A stretch of 64,000 bases of DNA from Erythrocercus mccallii. Lineage: Eukaryota; Chordata; Aves; Passeriformes; Dicruridae. The stretch is taken from contig VZRG01001987.1 in the NCBI GenBank assembly GCA_013397435.1, positions 3,746 through 67,745 of the forward strand, read 5' to 3'. The notes under the pieces were generated by a model that was not told where the DNA came from, did not search any database, and saw only the letters and a list, made by a program, of their open reading frames with translations. Shown here piece by piece: positions 25,201-37,824 of the stretch. The position numbers and the translations under genes are program-made. Position 1 is the stretch's first letter. Every line of letters begins with the position of its first letter.

Positions 25201-27994
25201 AAAGACCATTTGGCCAACGTTGGCCCCAGGTCTCAGAGGAAGTGCAGTGGTAGGAGCAGTCTGGAAGTTGTAGTAATAAATTGAAACATTTGCAGCTTGT
25301 GTATGGGATGGGAACAAGTTTGTGTGCTTGTATCTTATACATTACAAAATTTATTTTCATTCCAAAAGTTATACTTCTGTTGTCAGCTAGTCTGCATCCT
25401 CTCCAATGGCGTATGCTGGCTGCTTAGGGAAGGGGATCAAGCCTGGTATGGTCTGCTCACCCTTGCTAAGCAAAAGCATAAATGTGTGTGTGTTTAATGG
25501 AAAGAAAGGGAAATACTCTAAAATGGTTGGGAGTGCCCAGATTTGTCGTTGCATCCTTAAAACTATTGCAGGGACAAAATCTTTCTGAAAGCTTGGCTTA
25601 GTCTCTGGCTTGGAGGAGAGATAAAGGCACTGTTGAATGTGAGGAGGGGAACAGCTACTAGTTTGTGCCCTTCCTCTGCTTCTGTGTGCTCTGTGATACC
25701 AGGGCACATCTAGTTTGTGCAGGGGGATCGCCTCACTTCTGCAGTGATAGTTTGACTATCAATAGCAGATCTATTTGCAAATTCACGTGTGAAGGATACA
25801 ACCATTCCCCCCAAATCGGGATCTTTGACAGTTGGTTTAAAGGTTCAGGCTGATCTGGACTGCTGTGGTTGAGTTACTGTTGGTACCTGGGTTCATTCAA
25901 GTCTTGCTGAAGATTTTGGAGACAAGGCTGACTTCAATGTCTTATCTTGGAAATAATCTGTAGAAGAGAGGAGAAAAACCCCAACCTTGCAGCTGTACAG
26001 AGTGAGTATCTTAGGAGCGACATGTACTACTGTCAAAGAAAACGGTGATAAGGAACACTATTAATTGTGACTTCTTCCAAGAAAATCATAGAGGCTGCTG
26101 CTTTGCTGTCTTGTCATAAAGAAGAAAGATGTTTTTCCTTAAAAGTTTAGTAACTGAAGACTTTCCTTGCTATTTTTGTGAATACCAGTAAGGGATGTTT
26201 CCTGGAAATTTTCCCCCAACTCTATAAATACCACCCCAGGGCTTTCAGAAGTGACTCAGTTTGGGAAGTCAACACCATGCACTTCCTCAGCACAGCCTGG
26301 CAGCCCCCCAGCCAGAGCACACAACTTCTGCAAAACTGCTAATTGGTTGTTAATCTGCAATACAATTGGGCTGCTTCTTGAAAACTGAATTCCTGTTGCT
26401 CGTTCTGACCTTCCTGTCACGTTAGAGATGATGGCACAGGGGGCAGAAGAGGCTGAAGCACAGTTTGAGTCTGAAAAGTTGTAATTGGTATTTTGAGGTG
26501 CCACCTTTCCTCTGGATAACAAGCTCATTGAATGACCCCAGCTGACAGATAGATGAAATGCTCCTAATTGCCATGTCTCACTGTCCTGGGACCAAGATTA
26601 TCTCACAGACCTTGCTTTTGTAAATGGGTCCTTTCTTCCTTCCTATTACACTTTTGACATCACTTTTGTACCAACTGGGCACAAGTAGAGCCATTTGTAA
26701 TTCTTTGTGTGGTGCCCAAGGAGAAATAGAACCTGGCTTATGAATTAATTCTGCAGGCATAGGGGTAAAATTACACAAAGAGCTCAGGTCTGACACAGCT
26801 GTCTTACATAAAAATCAATTTATAAAGACAAGAGGCAATGCATGAGGGAAGTGTGAGTTGGCTAAAATCACAGCTAATCTGCATCTCCACTGGTATCAGT
26901 ACGGATAGGATACCATGCAGTTGTACCAGACAATGCATGAAGCATTGCAGTGTCTTCCTGATCTTCTGCTTAGTCCATTCAATGCCTTAGATTTGAATTA
27001 AATTCATAGTTGTTAACCCATCCCTGCCCACAGTCATCCTGCAGAGTCTGACACTGTAACCCTTTTCTACAGCCAAAAAAATCAGTTGGGTTTGTAACAG
27101 GAGAAGACTTGCCCGATTTCTCTTGTTGTGTCAGGCGCTCAGCCTGTGTGTGTAAAAATGGGACACGGGCCCTCAAGAGAGAGAGATGACCTTGTGGCAG
27201 CAGGAGGGGGTTGGGCTGGTGGATCCCTGCCTGCCAGATCTCTAGGTTTTGTTCAATTGTTTACATCCCTTATTAGGGTCAAGAGTCTTTCAGACTTAGC
27301 TGCAGGAACGATTAGTTTGGCTGGACCTGAAAAGTCATGATATTTAAAACATTTCTTCATGCCAGTAAATCATACTTATTGGATAGACAGAAAATACTTT
27401 AAATTTAGCAGCTAATCCAACACAAGGGATGTGATGCGTGACCACAGCTGAGATATTTCTTGCAAACAGACTTGGACTTTTTAAACAAGAAATCTCCCAA
27501 TCACCATGATTCCATTCTGAGTGTATGGTGTTTTCCTGAGGTATCACGGAGACAAGCTAATGGAGGGTCCATTTGCCTTTTTATGCTTTCTCATGTGGGA
27601 AGACCGTTATAATATTCCTGTTTCTGGTGCACATTTAGCACTGCCTCTTTGCATCCAAAAGTGCTCTGGGTAATGATCCCTTTTGCCTCAGTGAGAATGT
27701 GTTTTGTAACTGCAGTAGGGAAACAAATAAAAAAGAAATAAAGTAGCAGGGTGACTATTTTGGGAGATGAGCCTTCGCTTGGTATGTTGATTTTCCGAAG
27801 AGATATGGCACATCCAGTACCTCGTGTAAGTTGACGATCCAGCATGGCATGGGACTGTGGAGCGGGAATATTCCATTTTAAGACTCTGTTGGGCAAGACA
27901 TGGGCTCATGTTTGATCAATGTTGCCAACTATTTGAAGTGCTGTGAATTCGACCTGTGAAACTGGAGGCGGAGGTGACACAAATAGGAGAATCT

Positions 27995-28022
27995 GGACCT
28001 AAATGTCAGGACCTAAAGGTCA
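27995..28022. repeat. 14-base tandem repeat containing AGGTCA-type half-sites
   Basis: Two consecutive 14-mers differ at one base: ggacctaaatgtca and ggacctaaaggtca. The second contains GACCT-AA-AGGTC, an everted pair of nuclear-receptor-like half-sites with a two-base spacer. Whether it binds a receptor cannot be told from sequence, and such motifs occur by chance. Confidence 0.45.
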
Positions 28023-30860
28023 CTTTTCATCAGAGCAAAGTGCAGTTGTCACCACAAATGTGGGGCTGCAGGAAGGGCAGTGTGAGGCTCCCCGTCTATT
28101 TGATCTACTGCTACTTGACCAAATATACTTAGTTTACACTAAGTCCAGAGGGGTTTTTTTTATGAAAAACCTGTGTAGTAAATGTGCTTCTGATCTTAAG
28201 ACTGAAACTCCCCCTTTTTTGGCTTTTTTTCTCCCTGTGGTCCAAGAGCTGTGAAGAAGTTTCTGGGCATTTGGACAGTGGCTGAGATGAAACTGAAATC
28301 AGAGCTTTCTCTTGTAGCAGTTCTGGCACCATCATGCCCAGAGTAATGAAAGCTCTTTATGAGAGGAGCTGGAAGACTCATGAGGCATGAGAAGAACAGG
28401 AAAAGGCATCTTATTTCTCTAAGCATTTAATTGCGAAATCTTTTCACTACTTATTAAAATGATTAGTCAAGACTATTGGAAGGCAGTGAATGTCTATTTG
28501 TGGGAACTAGGGAAGGTTTGATCATGTCAGATTTCTTACCTCCTTGTTTTCCTTCTCTATTGCAAACGATAAATGATTAAAATGAGGGCGTGTTTTGAAA
28601 AGATTTCTAAAGAGAGCTTGGAAGATTCTGTCCTTGTTTGTAAATTATTTTGTATGGAATAATCACCATTTGTAAGTGGCCAAGAAACAACAAAGCATTT
28701 GTTTGCTGCTCCCAATGCTTTAGCGTGCTGTTTGGGAATGGAATCTTGGTTTTGTCTGGTTGTCCCTCATTCAGTGGTACTGCAGGGCACATTTCCCTCT
28801 GACACTTGCACAGCCCAGTTGCTGCTTGGTTAGGTCAGCGATGGCTCCTCTGAGAGCATTTGTACAGAGGAAGACCTGAAGCCAGATACTTCTTGTCAGG
28901 GGTGGCCCACTAGAGCTGAGAAAAGGCACAGCCTGCAAGGAAATAAAACATTTACAGCTTCAGTGCCAGTAGTTCCAGTTTTTATTGGGAATAATCTGCA
29001 CCGGGACACAAATGTGTTTACTGTGAAAATGTCAGTTTCATATTGTCATATCGATGTACTTCTTAAATATTTGTTGGAAAACAGGAGAATGGAGTTTTTT
29101 GTCTATGATTAAATATTTTCCTGTCAAGGTTTGGAAGCTGTGTCCCACAGGGCTTATTCACATCCTGTACTTCAGCTGTGGGCTGATCTTCATGGGCACA
29201 GGGTTTGTTTCATGGTTGACTGGCATGTGGAGATGAAGGACTGCTGGAGTCCAAGTGTGAGCTGTGTGTTTCTAGCTCTCATGAGTTAGCAAGTGGAGTA
29301 AAGCTGGAAGCACTGCGTTATCTTCATGTCGCCCTACTGACTCCAGTGAATGTCACTGATCACAATTTTGTCACTTCCTAGTCACCCTGTGTGTGCTAGT
29401 AATATTAAGAAGGCATCTTAATCCCAAAAGGGGTCCTTACTGAACTGCTCAGATCTTAGGATCAGGAACATGGTGCTGTCAGTGCAGGTGGGCTGGTGGA
29501 TTTGTATGGGGCAACTGCACAAATCCTTCCCTGGGGACTTGGGATGTTGCTTTGAACACAGTGGAGAAACGTGATCCATTTCTCATCATCTTGACATGTT
29601 CTTCATCGACATTGGTACCTGATGAACGAAGCATTGCCTCTCAGACCCCATTGACACGTCATCTATTGCCTGTTGTCTCATAAATCTCCCTGTGAAGCTC
29701 TAAGTAGACACCCCTGGGTGGAATCAGCAGGTCATTTTTGTGGCATTTCTTGTCAACTAAACAATAATTCATTAAAAATTTAATAACTCTTTTGCTCTGA
29801 AGAGGAAAAAGAGAGAGCTGGCGCCTGCCTTTCAAGTTTCTGTCTTTCATTGTTTGACGATTTTTGTTTTATTTTGGAGATCTTTTTATATTTTATTTTG
29901 AAGGAAGTCAAGTTGATAAACTAAAAGAAAGCCATCTTATTACAAAAAGCTTGAGTGCTTCTGAGAACATTTAGAACAAGGATGACTAGAAATGACCTTT
30001 CCATCCTGAAGCGAACTTTGAATGTATTCTCCCTTTGGCATTTCTAATGATAGACTTTCCATCTGGTCTTTGCTTAAAAGCTAAGATGCAGCTTGGGTTT
30101 TTTCCACATAAAAACTGTACATACTCTAAAATTAATCCTCTTGATCATTTCACTTCAGGGAGAGGAGTGTAGAAACACTGGGAATATTTGCTTATTTTTA
30201 GCAACTCCAGTCCTCCTGAGAGCAGATCCCTTTTGTCCCAGATAAAGTGGATTCTGATTTGAGGGAACCCTGGATTTCCCTCTGCTTAAATTTGGGGAGA
30301 TTATACCCTCTAGAGGAGATTTTTTAATGAAAATTGAAGAGATGTCAGTGGCTCTGGTGGGATCTGAATCAGTGGGGAGGGATTTGTGGTTACTTTAGAT
30401 ACCCTGGGCAATACTGTCATTTCTAACACTGAGAATTCCCTGCTCCCAGTTTCCCATAGTGATTCCCCAAAGCTGAATGTACAAGAGGGAAATCCTAGCA
30501 AAATGAATGCTTCAGGGAAGAGTTGGGGATCTCCTGAGAGCTACCACTGCAACCATTTAGCCTCATTTCAGCAGAATCTTTGGGGAAAGTACATAAACCA
30601 ATCCTTTTGCTTAGTAAAGCATTCCAGCAAATGCCTAATTTGATACATGCTTTGTGAAGGCCCGTGGGACATAACATTTAAGAATGCACTTGAACTTAAG
30701 AGTGTAACTGAGCCTCTGCTGCATGCAAGCACGTGTGTGCAGGAGGGGAATGTTTCTCTGGATCACATGTAGGAACATCAGACAGCAGATTTTTAAATAT
30801 TTTAATTTTTTTTTTCTTTCCCTGATTGACACTCAGTGTGTTTCCTCTCTCTCCAGTGTG

Positions 30861-30956
30861 TTTGGTCAATTGGTTGGTTTTGGGTTGTTTTTCTTTTTTT
30901 TGTTTGGTTGGAGTTTGGTTTTTCTTGGTTGTTTCGTTGGGGTTTTTTTCTTTTCA
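30861..30956 (+). repeat. T/G-rich low-complexity tract
   Basis: Roughly 95 bases consist almost only of T and G in runs such as ttggttggttttgggttgtt. This composition keeps the + strand open in one frame and gives a Phe/Gly-rich artefactual reading frame. It is treated as simple sequence. Confidence 0.8.
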
Positions 30957-33280
30957 TTCTTCTATTCAGTGAAATGCTACAAAAATACATATAGGTGGGA
31001 GATTACTGGTGAGCCATCCATTCCTCAAATGTTTTTCTGGTGGGAGCAGCCAAAAGTAAGTCTGTTAGCAAAGTCACATTTCTATCAGCACTGCATATGT
31101 GGCATGCATAAGAAAACAGATTTTCTGAGCATCAAGAAGGCTGCGGAACAGCAGATGTACTTTGGGGCTTTTGGCAGGTAGATACTCTGCTGAGGGTATT
31201 GGCATTTTTGCTGCAGGTTCTTCTGGTGACCAACTTTATTAAAACAATGGGAGGGAGAAAGGATGTTACAGATAATGGAAGAGAACAATTCTGGCACACG
31301 TAGCTTCCTCTTCATAAAGCTGTTTTTCCCTTGAGGCAATATATCTTGCATCTTATGGGAAGGAAATCTTACAATATAAAGGGAAGTCTGAACTGCTTAC
31401 CAGTGAATTTAGAAGCATAGCAGTTGGATTCCTTTCATGAAGAGATAATATGGGGCCTGTTCCAGTATATTAGGGAAGCTTTTTTAAGATGCTTCTCCAA
31501 AAATAGGAGGACTCTGGGAATCACTTCTTTAAAATAATATTTGTGGGTGGCTTATGTTAATATTCCCGGAACCTTAGGGGATGTGTGCTCAGCATAACGA
31601 AGGTATTCAGAGAGCAGAAGCAGCAGCAGTTTGGTATCTTTATCCTGGGCTGCAGGGCAGGACAGGGCAGGGGAGGATGGCTTTGTGTTCCTGGGGATGC
31701 CTCTGACGTGGGCTGGAGTGGTCCGAGGGCTGTCCTCGCTTCGCTCTCCTGCAGCAGCTCCTGAGGGGCTGTTCTGCCTCCAAGAATAGCTGGCACATGG
31801 CAGTGCTCTAATTAGGCTTGTTTTCCTGCCGTGTCTCCTGCACTGGGAATGACGTGCCTGCTGCCAGCTCTGCTGCCCAGAGGATGCCCCTCTCCCGGCA
31901 TGGCTCCACGGCTGCTGCTGAGTTACAGCTCCCCATGGTGCATCACAGCAAAAAGCTGGGTCCATCCAAAGGTTTGCAACTTTTTAGCCTCACCCCAGTG
32001 CTCTTCTGTCTTCCCATTCTCCACAGCTAAGATTAAGTTGTGTAGAGAGAGAGAGGGAAAGAAAGAGTTGATTTTCTGTGAGTAGCACAAAAGGTGAAGT
32101 GCAGTTGATTTCAGTAGGCATAGCCAAGTGAGGGTATTTTCTACAGACCTTAGCAAACTGAAAACAGTAAACAAAAAGAAAAAAAAAGGGGAAAGAAGTG
32201 TCTAGAATCCCTCCAAAGAATTTCTTCAGAGTACATAATTGAAGGGGATTTTTTTGATAAAGGCTAAATTGTGTATGGGCATGAAAAATTCATCAGGGAA
32301 TTTAAACCATTTCCAAACCACATAAAACATTAAACATTTCAAGCTCAAGAGTTGCTTGAATATGGCGTGCATCATCCCAAGCTTTAAGCAGTCATCTGAT
32401 TTTTCTCTTGCAAATGTTAAATATATAGTAAATGAGAGCCAAAGTAGGTTTTATTTGCTTTCTCATGATGACTGTGAAGCCTTGAAAGGTTTTGCTGGCT
32501 GACCTGAAACACACCTTTGTTTACCTCTCTTGGCTAGATGAGTTTAACTGCAACATTTTGAAGAATGAAGGGAGCAGATATCAGTGCTGCAGTCATAGTG
32601 GCCCCTTCTGTGCTCGTGATCAGCTCCAGCCTTGGTCTTTTGTATGAGTGTGTCTCAAACTAGCCTTTTAAATCCAATGGAATTAAGAATTTTAATCAAT
32701 CAAGATGCTAATCACCATGACATGATGGGATATGTATCTCCTGATAAGGATATGGAGTAAATCTCATAGTCTTGTGAAAGCAGAGAGTCCTGTTCTTTAA
32801 AAGATCATCAACATCCACATTTAGTTTTTATCCAGATGTATTACTGGATTTTAAAGCTAGATCATGCCTGTATTTTAAAATGTAAAATTCGTCCTTTGTG
32901 TAGTAATATAAATAGTGGCCAATTTGAAAACATTCTCAGATGCATTCTCAATTGCTTGATGGTTTTTTTGACAGCCCAGGTGCCTGAAAGTACCATGTTT
33001 TCTCTTTAAATAAAATTGTTACTCACTTGAGTGTCTTTCATCAGGGAAATCTGACTGTCATTGTTTAAATCCTCTAGGAATGAGCTTTGCTTTTGCATAA
33101 AGCAGTCACCTTGGATGACTGCGTGCAGCAAGTCATGCATTACAAAATTGCAGTGTGAGTTTTCAGAACCTGCTTCTCTTGGGTTTCATGTAAACACCAA
33201 AGGAGGGTGTTTCTGCTCTTCTCTAGGAGAACACTCAGGCCATGACCCAAGTTTGTCTCACTATGCCGAAGATGGGCATA

Positions 33281-33705
33281 GAATCATATCACAGAATCAT
33301 CAAATGATTTGGGTTGGAAGGGACCTTAGAGATCATCTAATTCCTCCTCCTCTGCCATAGGCAGGGACACCTTCCACTATCCCAGGTTGCTCAAAGCTCC
33401 ATCCAACCTGGCCTGGAACACTTCCAGGGATGGGGAGTCTAGAACCTCTCTGGGCAAGTTGTGTCACCACCCTCACAGAAAGAATTTCTTCCAATATCGA
33501 ATGCAAACATAATCTCAGTTTGAAGCCATTCCCCCTTGTCCTACCACTACATGCCCTTGTGAAAAGTCCTTCCCCAGCCTTCCTGTAGGCCCCCTTTAGG
33601 GACTGTAAGGTATTCTTAGCTCTCCCTGAAGCCTTCTCTTCTCCAAGCTGAACAATTAAGCCTATCTTCATAGGAAGATATGCCAGCCCTCTGGCCATCC
33701 TCTAA
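33281..33705 (-). mobile_element. CR1 LINE 3' end, antisense orientation
   Basis: The + strand shows the reverse complement of a CR1 3' terminus: 'cacagaatcatcaaatgatt', then 'tgggttggaagggacctt', followed inward by 'tccatccaacctggcctgga', 'tcccccttgtcctaccacta', 'catgcccttgtgaaaagtcc' and 'cttctcttctccaagctgaa'. The order matches the avian CR1 consensus up to about 33705, after which similarity fades, so the element is 5' truncated. Only the 3'UTR and the very end of ORF2 are present. It is inserted opposite to LPP. Confidence 0.93.
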
Positions 33706-35976
33706 GAAAACTGCACCCTTAAATATCTCTGTGCGCACCCTTGCCAGGGCAGCAAATGTACTTTCCCCTTGTTACACTGTAAAAACACCACACTGGCAAG
33801 CAGCAGCACCAGGACCTTCCCATTGCTTCACTTGGGACTGGAAAAAGGCAAAAGAGTAATTGTAGTCCACAGTTGCAGGGCACTGCTTAGGTTGTGGGGG
33901 AGACTCTTCTGGTCTTTGCTGTGATCCAGGAAGAAGATAGAGATGTTGGCTAGAAAATTCTGAGCTGATAAGCAACTCTGAGTGACATAGGCTTCATGAT
34001 TCATCATAAAGCCTCAGCACACCAGGAATTTCTGTGCATTAAAATAATTCCCAAGCAATGAACGTGCCGAGTGTCTCTCTGGCTGTTTGCACTTGCTGGT
34101 AATGTCAACTTGGAAGTCATCCTTCCTGCATCATCATTCTTCCTGCATCATCTTCTGTCTGATGGAGGAAAAGGCCTTTCCAGCTCAGTGATGAAGGAGT
34201 TCTTGTTAGGTGGTGGGATGGACCATCATCTCTTCTGCTTTGCTGCTAAGCACTCTCTCCTTACCCTCCAGTGCTCCAGGCACGTACTTGTGGAAGCATG
34301 AGGAGGTGTGTGTGTGTGACTGTGGATAACCACTGCCCATCACCACAGGCATCAGCAGCCCTCCAAGTGTGACAGAGGCTTTTGTCATCAGAGGAGATTT
34401 ATCCTCTTCTCTTCCTCCCTGAGCACACACTCAAACAGTATATCCATTTTAATTGTTTTCTGAGAGGTTATTAATATTAAAGTGGGGATTTAGAATGAAG
34501 ATCAATCATTAATCTGAAAAGGATAGATTTTCACTCTCCTGTAGCAAAGCTAGAAGAGAAGTTAGAACAAAAGAAAATCAAGAGTGGTTCCCCACCTAGC
34601 CTAATTTAATTTTTTGTTTAGCTAAAATTGTCCAAGTAGCCGTTCTGAGGGAAAACCAAATCTCAGCCTGAAGATTTCCGATGTCCAACCTAGAAACTGT
34701 AGCAATATGTTACTACAGTTTGTTACCATTTTTTTTCCACAACATTTTATTTTAAGAATAAAATCTCTGGCTTTTCAAGCAAAACCACAATCTTAGCAGA
34801 GGATTTTAATTTTCTCCCACATTATTCCTTTTAACAACATCCACAAATATTTCAGTAATTTGTTTTCTGTCAGTTAAATAGAAAAGTTTTAATTCAGTCT
34901 GGGAGCGATCTCACCCAGGTTTCTCTAGAGCAGACAGTTGACCCTGCTTTAGGAGTGGTGTGTTTCATGGCAAGGGCACCCTCTCAGTTGCTCTGGGCTA
35001 ATGCCAGACTCTGATACTTCTTCTCTGGGAGGGAGGCACCACATGCTGAGCAGAGTTACGGTAGAACTGCTGGTTTGATTGACTGCTCTCTCAGAGTGGT
35101 CAGAAGGTTAAAGTGTATTCCTGGGTAACTCCTGTCATGGCCATTCCTGCTGGGAGTGCAAGGTGGGAGCCACGTTCCCCCCAAAACCAGCACAAGTTCC
35201 ATGCTGCCACTGTTTATCCCTGCTTGTTTTCCGAGGCTAGGCAGCCTGCCTGGGTCACTCTAGGGAGTGAATACTATTATCGTCAGTGCCCTGAATGGGA
35301 ATAAGGTTGTCATCGTTGGGAAGTCCTTTTTGTCCCTCTGTTATTCACCTCTTCCTTGCCCATTTTAAGGTGCTCCTGATGGGAAATGCTTTCTCTCCTC
35401 TTGTTTTCCCCACCACAGTGCTCTGGAGTGAGGAAAAGAGAAGAATGGGGTGGTTCTTGGTAGAAGATTTTGTGGAATATGGAAAAATACATGTAGTTAC
35501 TTGTCTAAAAGGTCATTTTAGCATGTTTTTTCCCAACCAGTTACTTTGTTGAATTATGCAAAAGTGTAAGTTTTAAAGCATTTCTGCTCACAATGTGGCA
35601 ATAACTGCAACTATAAGTGTGTATAATAACTTTGATGTGTTGGAAAATGCTCTTTGGTACGGAAAGCTTATGAATCAGAGTTTTAGGGTACAATTCATTT
35701 CGAAGAGGAGAAAGTCTGCATCATTTGTTTTTTCCTCTACTTTCTCTGTTATCAAGAAGTACAGTAGAGAGGATACAGAGCACCTCCAGGTAGCACCTCC
35801 TACCCAGGGAAAGATACAACTCTCCTTATTTTTTATTTTCTTTCAATTTTAATTGGGATTTTAATCCAAATTTTATTCCATGTTCTAGCCAGATCACATG
35901 GGACATTTCTAGTAGCTACCGGCAAAAGGAACCAAACGCTATAAATATATATTTTTATACATTTATATGTGGAGCT

Positions 35977-36062
35977 AGAATCATAGAATTGTTTAGCTTG
36001 GAAAAAGATCTTCAAGATCATCAAGTCCAGCCATTAACCTAACACTGCCAAGTCCATCACTG
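35977..36062 (-). mobile_element. Short CR1 LINE 3' fragment, antisense orientation
   Basis: About 86 bases read 'agaatcatagaattgtttag', then 'atcttcaagatcatcaagtc' and 'aacctaacactgccaagtcc'. This is the reverse complement of the last part of a CR1 3'UTR and is a different subfamily variant from the copy at 33.3 kb. Everything upstream of the tail is missing. Confidence 0.9.
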
Positions 36063-37617
36063 AAATTTGGATATGGAACATTGCTATTTATTTTGAAAAA
36101 AAAATATGATAGAGGCGAATTCTATGTATCTAGCATTTAATTTTATCTTAAATTACCTTCAGGGATTAAGGATGTAATTTACTATTCAACTATTGCATCA
36201 GTGAATGGGAAGGCAATTAATTTTGTAGCAGAAAGAAAATCTAGATGCTTTTCTGCTCCCCAGTAACACTGACTAACTCCAGTGGAAGGAGAAAAGCCAG
36301 TGCTGTTTGTATTGGTGTAAACAGTGAACTGAGATACATTTGATGAAGACCCATTTTGCTTTCATCTTCCAAGTCTGGATGTTTGTAAGTGTGACATAGG
36401 GAGGGGTGGCAAAGAGGATGGGAGGACCCAGAGGATGAGTGACCCAGTTTGAAAACTCATCCATGGGGATTTGTTTAAACAGCTCATCTGAGCGCTGCAC
36501 TTGCCTTTCCCACTTGGTGGTTTTGCCCCGTCTCTCAAACCAGGAGCTCTCAAACTCAGTGATGAGAACACCTTCAAGGGAGATTGGCGTCCTCCTCCAG
36601 GAATGGTCTGCTTATGGCAGTGAGTTTTACTGTCCTTCTCCTTTGCATTCTGGGCAAAGAGAATGGATCCAGTCCTTCCAGATGTTCTGCAGCACAGGCC
36701 ACTGCTGACTCTGAGGCTCAAGCCAAGGCTGCAACACATGGGTTTCCTCTGACTGCTCAGATTGCAGCTCACCCCCAAAATGGGAAAACAATACAAAAAC
36801 AGACATAGGCAAAGATAAATCCAACACTGCTTAAAACCGTTGGCTGCAGCTTCCAAAACTTGAGGGAGTTCCTTGGCAGTGAAGAGCTCTGAGAGATGAA
36901 TTTTTTTGTGATCTGTGCAGTGTTTTGTATTTCATCACTAGGGACAGAGAGGGTTTGGTTGAAGATAAGATAGGTTATGTCTTAAGGACATGGTCCCCAT
37001 CTTCCCTGTCTGCTGCCTCAAGGGAGAAGGCTGGCCAAATAAACAGACTCACTTTCACTGGGCTTTGCAACAGCAGCCAGGGAGATGAGGTCCTAATCCA
37101 GTGATGTTGTTAATTTGTTTCAACTCCTTCACAACAGCCCTCTTTGGTAAATTAATGCATATGTCAACTCTTGTCAGAAGCTCTTAGAAATGAACAAATG
37201 AGTTCAACACCACAATCTAATAAGCAAATAGATAACCTGTTCCAGTTTGTTCTGAGTGAGGCAGTGTTTCCCTTGTTGAGTTGTTTCATGGACCCTTCAC
37301 TCTCAGAGGAGAAGGAAGGATTGTATGTGGGAATGTAGCCCATTTCCTCTCCAGGACAGGGTTTTCTCTTCTGACTTAGATGCCCTGATTTTCACTTGTT
37401 TACATGGAAATCTCTCCCTCTTAGCAGGCTGTTTTCTGTCATTTAAAAAAAAAAAAATCATTCAGAACTACCTTTTGTCCCCGTTACTGGATCTGAGCAG
37501 CTGCAGCCGAAAGTGAGATCTCACTGTACTAATTGCTGTACAAGTGAGATAAACTTCATGCTCACTTCTACAGGTAAACACTGCGGAGAAGGCAAAGGAA
37601 AGCTTTTCATGCTGGTG

Positions 37618-37682
37618 GACAGAGACACAGTGGGGTTAAGTGACATCCTCAAGGTCCTAAAAGAAGTCTATGACAGAAGAGT
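37618..37682 (-). mobile_element. MIR/CORE-SINE-like relic, antisense
   Basis: The + strand 'gagacacagtggggttaagt' followed by 'gacatcctcaaggtc' and 'agtctatgacagaag' parallels the reverse complement of the MIR core (gaggcacagaggggttaagt, gacttgcccaaggtcac, agtctgtggcagagc). The match is imperfect and about 65 bases long, as expected for an amniote-age SINE. Neither end is recognisable. Confidence 0.5.
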
Positions 37683-37795
37683 GCTTAGAGCTTTTCTGTT
37701 AAATCTTACAGTTCTATTTAAGCCTTCTATTTTATCACAGATTTTGATTGAAGTTTTAAAGTTCCATGGACTGTTTCTTGCATCAGTTCAACTTT

Positions 37796-37824
37796 AGTCC
37801 TTTACTAAGCTTTAGTAAAGGACT
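37796..37824. repeat. Perfect short inverted repeat (hairpin)
   Basis: Thirteen-base arms, agtcctttactaa and ttagtaaaggact, are perfectly complementary around a three-base GCT loop. Outside them, catcagt at 37781-37787 is complementary to actgatg at 37822-37828, giving an alternative pairing. No T-run follows and there is no known RNA family match, so it is recorded as a repeat only. Confidence 0.85.

Noticed and set aside
30723..31181. 152-codon + strand open frame rich in Phe and Gly
   Set aside because: It is kept open by a T/G-rich simple-sequence tract that has few stops in that frame.
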